Shown here one piece after another: positions 1 to 6,668 of a stretch of DNA of 9,949 nt. A model generated the notes under the pieces. That model searched no databases and had not been told where the DNA came from. It worked only from the letters and a program-made list of their open reading frames with translations. The position numbers and the translations under genes are program-made. Source of the DNA: DASPLH01 sp035627675 (lineage in GTDB: Bacteria > Acidobacteriota > Terriglobia > Terriglobales > Acidobacteriaceae). The DNA is taken from the NCBI GenBank assembly GCA_035627675.1, contig DASPLH010000240.1, forward strand, positions 1 through 9,949. Reading direction: 5' to 3'. Each line of letters opens with the position of its first letter. Positions within the stretch are counted from its first letter, which is position 1.

Positions 1-1028
1 CTAATCTCATCAATCGCACTTATCCCAAAACCCCAGCTTGCCGTCCGAACATCCTCTTTTGCGATATAGGCGGTAAATGCCTGAGCAGTTGCGGTAGGCT
101 TGACCGGAAGGAATGAACGCGGAACATAGAGTAAAGCCGCGTAAGCGTACCCCGATCCCACGAATGGCAATACCTCCGTGCCCACCCATGGTGAGTTCTG
201 GATCGACGTTAACAGCACTGGCGCCCGGTTCAGGTCGTTCGTCACGACAGACTTCACCAGAGCGCTGGCATCAGAATTACCCGCGAACCCCCACTTGAAG
301 TAGGGGAGGGCGAGAGACGCGACCACCAGGCCGGCCGCTGCGGCAAATGCAATGCGCTTGGTTGAGAGTCTTTGCCCAAACAGCATGACGATCAGCAACG
401 GCAGCAGAACAAGGGTCCGCTGCCCAAGCGGGACTGCCGCTACGGTCGCGACCAACAAGAGAATCAGTACCATTGCCTTGCCTCGCCGGGTCGCGAAATC
501 CGACAGCCCCATATAGAACCCCAGCAGGTACAGAGGCAGGTACAAAACGAGAATGAGTGGACCAAACGCCTGCCCCACTTCTCTGCGCATTTCCCAGATG
601 TTTCCACGGTTCATGTACTGAGCCGACAGCACGATGGTTGTCGCACAGATGGCGGCGGCGCTGACATCGAACACGATCCTGCGTGACGGGATCAATCGCA
701 AGTGACGGAACATCAGCAGATCAAGGCGCTTGGGCTTACCGGCGAGCATAGCTCCCAGGTCGAGAAGCCACGGAGCCGCTATCAGGAGCAAGGCTCCAAA
801 CAACATCAGTTCGGGGGGCGCATCAAAGAACGGCGCGAAGAATGGGTTGTCGTAACCGAACATCACCTCGGCGACGAGCCCAATGTCGAAGTAGATCAGA
901 AACGACAAAGAACTGAACTCAAGCGTTGTCGGCAGCTGCCGGTTCCGCAAGCTTCGAAGGAAGCGGCTGGCGAAGGCCATGTGGGACAGCAGCACGCATG
1001 CCGGGATTACAGCCTCCGCGAAGCTCAT
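1..1028 (-). CDS. O-antigen/capsule repeat-unit polymerase, Wzy-like (3' end outside window)
   Basis: An open frame runs from ATG at 1028 to the left edge without a stop, giving 342 codons with the C-terminus missing. I translated it by hand. The product is strongly hydrophobic, with likely membrane segments near residues 4-20, 38-56, 74-94, 120-136, 155-175, 185-218 and 225-243. A periplasmic-looking loop follows, with YVPRSFLPVKP at 301-311, which resembles the 'Y-I-P-R-x-x-W-P-x-K-P' signature seen in many O-antigen polymerases. GQRTLVLLPLL (202-212) also fits a Wzy-type repeat-unit polymerase, which joins undecaprenyl-linked repeat units in the periplasm. The start overlaps the upstream glycosyltransferase stop as ATGA, and a weak purine-rich GAGAGAAG stretch lies just upstream. 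Wzy proteins diverge strongly, so the call rests on topology, the loop motif and location. An O-antigen ligase is the main alternative. Medium confidence. Confidence 0.72.
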   Translation of the reverse strand, partial: MSFAEAVIPACVLLSHMAFASRFLRSLRNRQLPTTLEFSSLSFLIYFDIGLVAEVMFGYDNPFFAPFFDAPPELMLFGALLLIAAPWLLDLGAMLAGKPKRLDLLMFRHLRLIPSRRIVFDVSAAAICATTIVLSAQYMNRGNIWEMRREVGQAFGPLILVLYLPLYLLGFYMGLSDFATRRGKAMVLILLLVATVAAVPLGQRTLVLLPLLIVMLFGQRLSTKRIAFAAAAGLVVASLALPYFKWGFAGNSDASALVKSVVTNDLNRAPVLLTSIQNSPWVGTEVLPFVGSGYAYAALLYVPRSFLPVKPTATAQAFTAYIAKEDVRTASWGFGISAIDEI

Positions 1029-2170
1029 CTTGCTTCTCTCGTTCCAGCGGTAATCGCTGTTCTGCCTGCACGGGATATGACAGACGAATAGATAGCCGCG
1101 AGACTTGCGGCACAGTTTGCCGCCGAGCACTTTTCCGGCACGCCCGGATTACTTTCTCTGTTGCCGCATGCCTGCCTGACGACTTCTGACCATTTCGCGG
1201 GTGACTCAGCCAGCGGGAGCACAGCCACGGAGCCCCCTACGAATACGTCCGCTGGGACCTCAGCCGAGGCGACCACTGGAAGGCCCGCCGCCTGCGCCTC
1301 CAACACTGCCAGCGAAAATCCCTCGTAGAGCGATGGCAAAACAAACACGTCCATTGCCCCCATCATCAGGGCCGGCACGTCGGCGCGGTTTCCGGTGAAG
1401 ACGACGTGACGAGTGAGGCCGTTCTTCAGGACCAGTTCTTCGATCTCAGGACGAAGGGGCCCGTCTCCGACCAGGAGGAGTACCGACTTCGGTTCGGCGG
1501 CAACGAGTTCTGCCGCGACGCGAATCAGGAAACGGTGATTCTTCGCCTCAACGAAGCGGCCCACGTGCCCGACGACGAATGCGTCCGACGGGATTCCCAG
1601 GGAGGCGCGAATCGACTCAGCATCGACGGGCCTGCTGAACGGCTCCAGGTCGATGCCGATGGGAAGCAGGGTCCACTTTCCATCCCTCTGCCATGCGGGC
1701 GGAAACAGCGAGCCCGCAGCCTTGCTGCTTACGGCGATTCCGCAGGTGCTGAACTTCCAGGCCATTTGCTTCATCAGCCTGAGATACATCGACCGCGCCA
1801 GTGGCGCACGCGGTTCCACGTGGGCTGTATGGCTGTGGATGATGCGGCACGGTACTCCGCCAAGTTTGGCGAGCAGCATCACCAGACCGCTGAAGTGGTG
1901 CACATGGCTATGCACGACATCGAAGGGACCATGGGTGCGCAGCACCCGCAGGAAGTTGCGCGCATACAGCATGGGGTTGCGGTAGCCGAGGCACGGGAGG
2001 ATGCGGCCGCCAAGCTCGCGGACCTCGTTGTCGTACGCGCCCTCCTCGGAGCTGTGCACGAGGAAATCGAACTGGTATTGACTCCGGTCGATGGAACGCA
2101 TGACCTGAACAAGCCAGGTCTCGGCGCCGCCGCGGTTCAGTCCGCCCAACACGTGAAGGACACGGATCAT
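1025..2170 (-). CDS. Glycosyltransferase family 4-type (GT-B fold)
   Basis: A 381-residue protein that probably adds one sugar from a nucleotide-sugar donor to the lipid-linked repeat unit at the cytoplasmic face of the inner membrane. The N-terminal domain opens with VLHVLGGLNRGGAETW (4-19), the glycine-rich acceptor-side loop typical of GT4 enzymes. HSHVHH (87-92) and IIHSHTAH (110-117) follow. The donor-binding half starts near GHVGRFVEAKNH (201-212), then LLLVGDGPLR (231-240). The E-x7-E motif is intact as E283 and E291 in LYEGFSLAVLEAQAAGLP (281-298). Length is normal for the family. The same frame stays open to 2926, but that part overlaps the flippase and is not coding. The ATG at 2170 is chosen because the family N-terminus begins there and it overlaps the flippase stop as ATGA, suggesting translational coupling. 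There is no clear ribosome-binding site of its own. Sugar specificity cannot be read from the sequence. Confidence 0.93.
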   Translation of the reverse strand: MIRVLHVLGGLNRGGAETWLVQVMRSIDRSQYQFDFLVHSSEEGAYDNEVRELGGRILPCLGYRNPMLYARNFLRVLRTHGPFDVVHSHVHHFSGLVMLLAKLGGVPCRIIHSHTAHVEPRAPLARSMYLRLMKQMAWKFSTCGIAVSSKAAGSLFPPAWQRDGKWTLLPIGIDLEPFSRPVDAESIRASLGIPSDAFVVGHVGRFVEAKNHRFLIRVAAELVAAEPKSVLLLVGDGPLRPEIEELVLKNGLTRHVVFTGNRADVPALMMGAMDVFVLPSLYEGFSLAVLEAQAAGLPVVASAEVPADVFVGGSVAVLPLAESPAKWSEVVRQACGNRESNPGVPEKCSAANCAASLAAIYSSVISRAGRTAITAGTREAR

Positions 2171-3447
2171 AAGGATTGGAGAGCTCGACGAACGGACAGG
2201 GAGAAGCCCGCCACCTGAACAACCGCTCCGGCGATGATCGCCAGGGCAGCGCCATTCAGGCCATGGCTGGGCACGAGAATCGCGGCAAGCCCGGCCGTCG
2301 TGCAGGTCACGGCCGCGCTGATGGGCATCTGGGACCGGAAGCGTCGCGCCGCGGTGGCCGCATAGCCCAGGAAAGAACCGATCGCGCCGATGCCGGAGGC
2401 GGCGGCCAGGAGAACGAGAACATCCGTCCGCTCGGCGTACTCGGGCCGGTACACGGCAGCGACGACGGGACGCCCGAAGATCCAGGCCGCGGGAACGCCG
2501 CCGGCCAGGATCGCGGCTCCGATGGCGACCAGCCGAAGAGTGATGCGACGGAATCCGTCGTAGTTGCGGTCCGCATACAACTTGGCCAGACGCGGCGACG
2601 CGGACTGTCCGAGCGCGCTGACGATGAGACTTACGGCCGTGACCAGATATGCCAGTGACGCAAAGATCCCGAGTTCTCCGGTACCGAGCGAACGCTCCAG
2701 GACGTATCGCGGAATGTTGACATTCAGCGAAATGAGCGTCATGACAACGCCCAACGGCAGGCTCAACTTGGCCAGTTTCCACATGGTCTGGCGTTGATAG
2801 CGGAAGACGAGCACGCCAGCGGTTCGCCCCACGATCTGCCGGGCGCGGGCGACCTCGTAGATGCCGCAAACGGCCAGCCAGGACACAGCCATGGCACAGA
2901 CGGCGGCGACCACGCTGCGCGTCCACAGGAAGACACCTGTAAACAGCACGACCGAACTCACCCCTCGCAGGATGAGCGCGCGTGCGATCAGATCCAGGCG
3001 CTCGCCCTTTTGTAAGAGGCCGGAGATCACATCACTGACGGTTTCGATCGCCTTTGCGGCGGCGACCGCCAGGATCACCGCCGCGGAGGCGGTTCCGTAT
3101 CCCGAGAGCATGACGATAAGAAGTACGGCAAAGAGGCCCAGAGCGGTCGAGACGACCCGCAACGAGAAGTAATCGGCGAACTCAAACTCTCCCCTGGCGT
3201 CTGTGGCCTGCACGGCGCGGAGCTGGAGATTTGTGAACATGAATACGGGCGCGGCGATGGCCAACCCGAGCGCGAATCTTCCCACGTCCTCCGTGCTGCC
3301 GGCCTTCGCCAGCGCCGCCAGCATTCCCCACTGGCAAGCCGCGTACACAACGTTGCCAACGAGAGTCCAGGCGACGTTCGCGCGCAGGGATCGCGCCGGC
3401 ACACCGGGTGCCTGCGATTCGTGCGGAGATTTGATCAGGGTAGCCAA
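2167..3447 (-). CDS. wzx: Wzx-type oligosaccharide flippase (polysaccharide transporter, MOP superfamily)
   Basis: A 426-residue polytopic membrane protein with roughly a dozen hydrophobic stretches along its length, matching Wzx/PST flippases in size and pattern. Typical elements are the N-terminal NVAWTLVGNVVYAACQWGML, the mid-protein SLPLGVVMTLISLNVNIPRY followed by LGTGELGIFASLAYL, and basic cytoplasmic loops. Such proteins move undecaprenyl-diphosphate-linked repeat units from the inner to the outer leaflet of the inner membrane. The start is taken as TTG at 3447, one nucleotide after the stop of the export protein (TAG-A-TTG). This is a typical re-initiation arrangement, though without a strong ribosome-binding site. 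A GTG at 3402 (residue 16) is an alternative that would remove only a hydrophilic tail. The 3' end overlaps the glycosyltransferase start by 4 nt. The neighbouring polymerase, chain-length kinase and export genes support Wzx over other MOP-family transporters. Confidence 0.88.
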   Translation of the reverse strand: MATLIKSPHESQAPGVPARSLRANVAWTLVGNVVYAACQWGMLAALAKAGSTEDVGRFALGLAIAAPVFMFTNLQLRAVQATDARGEFEFADYFSLRVVSTALGLFAVLLIVMLSGYGTASAAVILAVAAAKAIETVSDVISGLLQKGERLDLIARALILRGVSSVVLFTGVFLWTRSVVAAVCAMAVSWLAVCGIYEVARARQIVGRTAGVLVFRYQRQTMWKLAKLSLPLGVVMTLISLNVNIPRYVLERSLGTGELGIFASLAYLVTAVSLIVSALGQSASPRLAKLYADRNYDGFRRITLRLVAIGAAILAGGVPAAWIFGRPVVAAVYRPEYAERTDVLVLLAAASGIGAIGSFLGYAATAARRFRSQMPISAAVTCTTAGLAAILVPSHGLNGAALAIIAGAVVQVAGFSLSVRRALQSL

Positions 3448-3448
3448 T

Positions 3449-4363
3449 CTAGCGCCGGTAGATGATCACGCCCACGGTCGCCTGCAGCGCCGCTTCGAGG
3501 CCGCGTTTGCCGGCCGCGCGGAAGACGCTGGTTGGGACGAAGATAATGTCCTGGTCCTGCAGGGGCTGATCGATGTCCTTGCCGTCCAGTATCCGTTTCA
3601 GGTTCAGAGAGACTTCCTGCCGGCCTTCGGGAGTTTGGCGGAAGAGTTTCGCCGCCGCGATCCTCGCCGACCGGTTGGTTCCCTGGGCAAGAGCGATCGC
3701 CTGGAGCACCGTAAGTTGCTCCTGATTCTGCATGAGGAAGCCGCCCGGGCGGGCAACGTCGCCAACCACATACGCGATTCCCGCCTTTTGCACGACAACC
3801 GTGTCTCCGGGCAACACCATCGGGTTGGTGGCCGCCCCGGAGGTCAGAGTTACGACCTCGGCGGGCTCTGCGTGATCTCTGCGCGAAATGGTAACGGTTC
3901 GGCCCGCTGCCTCGGTCAGTCCCTCGGCCGCCGAGAGCACATCGAGCAACCGGCGCGGACCGAGCACCGGATAGATTCCGGGCTTTTTCACCTCTCCGAA
4001 GACCGATACACCCTGCGTGGCGAAATCGCCGATAAGGACGGACACGTGTGGGTCCTTAACGTATCCGCCCTCCATGAGCTTCGTCCGAATGAGACCGGCG
4101 GCGTCCTCCGTGGTCAGCCCTGCGATCTTTGCCGCTCCGATCAGCGGTAAAGAGATCAGTCCGGTATTGCTGACGCGCACCTTGCCGCTAAGCTCCGGAG
4201 TGTCAAAAACGGCGACCTCAATCAGATCGCCTGCGCCAATGACCAGTGACGCGGTGGCACTCGCCTGACTCTGCGGCTCTGCCGCCGCAGGTACCTGCGC
4301 GATAGCAGTTGCCGCCGCAAGCAGCAGAAACAGTCCAACCATCCGTAACGGTATCCAATTCAT
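3449..4363 (-). CDS. wza: Wza-type outer-membrane polysaccharide export protein (SLBB domains)
   Basis: A 304-residue periplasmic/outer-membrane protein expected to oligomerise into the channel through which polymer leaves the cell. A signal peptide is visible at about 1-22 (basic R7, hydrophobic 9-20, AIA-Q cleavage site). Then come a Poly_export domain at about 39-112 (VIGAGDLIEVAVFDTPELSG, 41-60), a first SLBB domain at about 117-165 (GVSVFGEVKKPGIYPVLG) and a second at about 196-245 (AYVVGDVARPGGF). The C-terminus (GLEAALQATVGVIIYRR, 288-304) looks like the amphipathic helix that forms the outer-membrane helical barrel in E. coli Wza. Unlike E. coli Wza there is no lipobox cysteine, so it is probably not a lipoprotein. 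ATG at 4363 lies 11 nt after the kinase stop, with only a weak GCGGGT as ribosome-binding site. Wza and Wzc proteins work as a pair, and adjacency supports this. Confidence 0.94.
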   Translation of the reverse strand: MNWIPLRMVGLFLLLAAATAIAQVPAAAEPQSQASATASLVIGAGDLIEVAVFDTPELSGKVRVSNTGLISLPLIGAAKIAGLTTEDAAGLIRTKLMEGGYVKDPHVSVLIGDFATQGVSVFGEVKKPGIYPVLGPRRLLDVLSAAEGLTEAAGRTVTISRRDHAEPAEVVTLTSGAATNPMVLPGDTVVVQKAGIAYVVGDVARPGGFLMQNQEQLTVLQAIALAQGTNRSARIAAAKLFRQTPEGRQEVSLNLKRILDGKDIDQPLQDQDIIFVPTSVFRAAGKRGLEAALQATVGVIIYRR

Positions 4364-4374
4364 CTTGTGACCCG

Positions 4375-6567
4375 CTAAACCTCTGATTCGTGATAATAGC
4401 CGCGACCGTAATCAGAACCGTACGTTCCGTAGTACTCGTGAAATTCCGCGGAGTCTGCATTCAGCGCGTTAACGACAGTTCCGGCGATCCGGGCGCCGGC
4501 AGCGCGCAGCAATTCGCTCGCGCGCTTGAGCGAGTTGCGAGTGGTCATGCCGGAACGCACGACAAGAAGAACCATGTCGGACATGGTTACCAGAATCCGC
4601 GCATCTGCAACCGCCAGCAACGGGGGCGTGTCGATCAATATGTGGTCGTACCGGGTCTCCCACTCGGAGAGCAGCGCCCGCATCTGGTCGGAACCGAGCA
4701 GATCAGAAGGATTGGGCGGCATCTTGCCGCATGGCAAGACGTCAAGGTGCAGGGTCGGAATGCTTACGACTGCCTCGTCGGCGGTGTGCGAACCCGCCAG
4801 GCACCCGCTCAGGCCACCGGTTTCGTCATCGATCCCCAGTTGTTTGTGCACCGTCGGACGGCGTAAATCCCCGTCAATCAGCAGGACGCGCCGCCCGTGC
4901 TGCGCCAGCACGGTTGCGCAGTTCACGGCAACTGTGCTCTTTCCTTCCGAAGGGAGCGAACTCGTCACCATGATGACGCGCGGCGGCGCTCCCGGCGACG
5001 CCAGCAGCATCGAGGTGCGCAGCGATCGGAAGGATTCAGAAAACGAGGAGCGCGGCTGCGTCACCGTAAGTGGGAGTTTGCGAATCGACTCAGGAAGACT
5101 CTTCGACTTCTGGACTGTGAAGGTGGGAACGGTTCCAAACGGCGCGAGCGTGGAGATTGCCTCCACCTCGTCCGGCGTTCTCACGGTGCTGTCCATAGTG
5201 TCGGCAACAAACGCCAGTGCCACTCCGCCGAGAAGTCCACCGAGCAATGCCAGAACGAGGTTCATGACAACTTTCGGTTCGGCAGTCTCCACCGGCACTG
5301 AGGCGGGATCGATTACGACGACATTCGTCGATCGAAGCCCGGCCACCACGCCAGCCTCGTTCAACTTCTTGACGAGGCCCTCGTACAGGTCGCGCCCTGC
5401 TTCCACCTCGCGCTTGAGGATGGCGTATTGCACGGCACTCTCGTTGAGCTTGTACGCCTCTGCCTTTTGGCGATCGAGCGCCTTCCGCAGCATCGACTCG
5501 GAGGAAACGGCAGCCGAATACTCGTTTTCGAGGCGCTTGCCGATGTTCTGAACCTCTGCGGCAATCGCAGTGTCGATTTGCGTGAGCTGTTGCCGGAGTT
5601 GCAGTACGCGAGGGTATGAGGGCCCAAACTTCGCAGTCATCTGGGCGTACTGGTTGCGCAGCTCGGCTTCCTGCAGCCGCAACACCTGAACGACACTGTT
5701 CGGCGAAACCGCCGCGACGAGTTCGGGATTGCCGGATGCTGCGATACGATGGCGGGCTTCCCTTACGATGCGGTCCGACTCAACTGTGGTCAACTCTTTC
5801 GAGATCTGATCGAGAGTCGCCATCACGGTGTTGTGCGTCTCATCGGTGCCGAGCATGCCATGTTCACGCTGGTACGAGATGAGGCGTTCCTGTGATTGCT
5901 CCACCTTGCGTTTCAGGTCTTCCAATTGCCCGGCAAGCCACGTGGAGGCCTGTACTGTCGCCGCCACTTTACTGCGGAAGTTCCCTTCGATATAGGATTC
6001 GGCGAGAGTGTTGGCGATGTCCGCGGCGAGTTGCGGGCTGGTGCTTCGAAAGCGGATCTCAACGATCTGCGTCTTCGGTACAGACTGAACTTTCAACCGT
6101 TCATGAAAGCGCGCTAACACTTTTGCCTTCAGCTCCGGCGTGACGGCCTCAATCGCGGTCCCCTCAGGCGTCGCATCGCGGCCGGCAAACTCGTCCTTCT
6201 GATCCAGGCGCAGCTGCCGTATAACTTCCCAGGTCATCTTGTCACTTTGCAGGATGCGTACCTGCGTCTCGATCTTTGCACTAGAGTCCAGGCCACCTGA
6301 CAAAAGCCCATACTCCTCCAGTCCGAGAGCGTTCGAGTTTTCGAAGTTGAGCGCAAGTCGTGCAACGGCCTCGTAGCGGCGCGGCATGAGAGCCGACACG
6401 AGCGCCACGGCTGCCAGTGTGATCAGCAGAGTGGCGAGAACGATTGTCTTGCGTCGCCTTATGACGCGTACAAACTCCAGGAACGAAAGGTCCTCCCGAT
6501 CGTTAACGACGGGCGCCCACCCGCGTTCGGGAAGTACATGAGTCGCTTCGGTCAGCTTGCTGTTCAC
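4375..6567 (-). CDS. wzc: Polysaccharide co-polymerase / tyrosine autokinase (Wzc/GumC-like)
   Basis: A 730-residue inner-membrane protein joining a chain-length (Wzz) domain to a cytoplasmic BY-kinase. A first membrane helix lies at about 41-60, followed by the periplasmic Wzz region and coiled coil (about 210-400, including LAGQLEDLKRKVEQSQERL and LQLRQQLTQIDTAIAAEV). The GNVR-type region is about 350-430 and the second helix about 433-455. The kinase has Walker A SSLPSEGKST (536-545, K543), Walker A' VLLIDGDLRRP (561-571, D565/D567), PPNPSDLLG (617-625) and Walker B ILIDTPP (643-649, D646). All key residues are present. The tail is tyrosine-rich, with Y712, Y713, Y716, Y720, Y724 and Y725, as expected for trans-autophosphorylation. 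GTG at 6567 is supported by GAGGA just upstream and by the correct distance to the first helix. Cycles of phosphorylation are known to control polymer length and export. No phosphatase gene is visible in this window. Confidence 0.96.
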   Translation of the reverse strand: MNSKLTEATHVLPERGWAPVVNDREDLSFLEFVRVIRRRKTIVLATLLITLAAVALVSALMPRRYEAVARLALNFENSNALGLEEYGLLSGGLDSSAKIETQVRILQSDKMTWEVIRQLRLDQKDEFAGRDATPEGTAIEAVTPELKAKVLARFHERLKVQSVPKTQIVEIRFRSTSPQLAADIANTLAESYIEGNFRSKVAATVQASTWLAGQLEDLKRKVEQSQERLISYQREHGMLGTDETHNTVMATLDQISKELTTVESDRIVREARHRIAASGNPELVAAVSPNSVVQVLRLQEAELRNQYAQMTAKFGPSYPRVLQLRQQLTQIDTAIAAEVQNIGKRLENEYSAAVSSESMLRKALDRQKAEAYKLNESAVQYAILKREVEAGRDLYEGLVKKLNEAGVVAGLRSTNVVVIDPASVPVETAEPKVVMNLVLALLGGLLGGVALAFVADTMDSTVRTPDEVEAISTLAPFGTVPTFTVQKSKSLPESIRKLPLTVTQPRSSFSESFRSLRTSMLLASPGAPPRVIMVTSSLPSEGKSTVAVNCATVLAQHGRRVLLIDGDLRRPTVHKQLGIDDETGGLSGCLAGSHTADEAVVSIPTLHLDVLPCGKMPPNPSDLLGSDQMRALLSEWETRYDHILIDTPPLLAVADARILVTMSDMVLLVVRSGMTTRNSLKRASELLRAAGARIAGTVVNALNADSAEFHEYYGTYGSDYGRGYYHESEV

Positions 6568-6570
6568 TGT

Positions 6571-6575
6571 TCCTC
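6571..6575 (-). promoter_or_regulatory. Ribosome-binding site of the kinase gene
   Basis: GAGGA on the minus strand ends 3 nt before the GTG at 6567. Its strength decides in favour of this non-ATG start. Confidence 0.7.
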
Positions 6576-6668
6576 GTTAGTGTGGCGTCGATCTAGTATC
6601 CGGCCAGATGAATGGGTTTACGTGCTGCATCGTCTCCGGCCGGCTCCACTCCGCTGCACTTTTGCGGG

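Noticed and set aside
1406..2218. A 270-codon plus-strand open frame.
   Set aside because: It is antisense to the glycosyltransferase, which carries intact GT4 motifs; no plausible domain is seen on the opposite strand.
2171..2926. Open frame continuing upstream of the glycosyltransferase, giving a 633-residue minus-strand reading frame.
   Set aside because: It overlaps the flippase out of frame, is rich in arginine and histidine like a shadow frame, and the family N-terminus begins exactly at the ATG at 2170.
3203..4150. A 315-codon plus-strand open frame.
   Set aside because: It lies antisense to the flippase and export protein genes, whose domains are clear, and its translation shows no recognisable domain.
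4526..5551. A 341-codon plus-strand open frame.
   Set aside because: It is antisense to the kinase gene, is rich in serine and arginine as expected from reversed codons, and shows no motif.
6568..6668. Gap between Wzi and kinase genes, considered as terminator or internal promoter; CCGGCC and GGCCGG repeats are present.
   Set aside because: The 6-bp repeat spans a 34-nt loop and has no T-run, and no convincing -35/-10 pair was found, so I treat it as an ordinary intercistronic gap.
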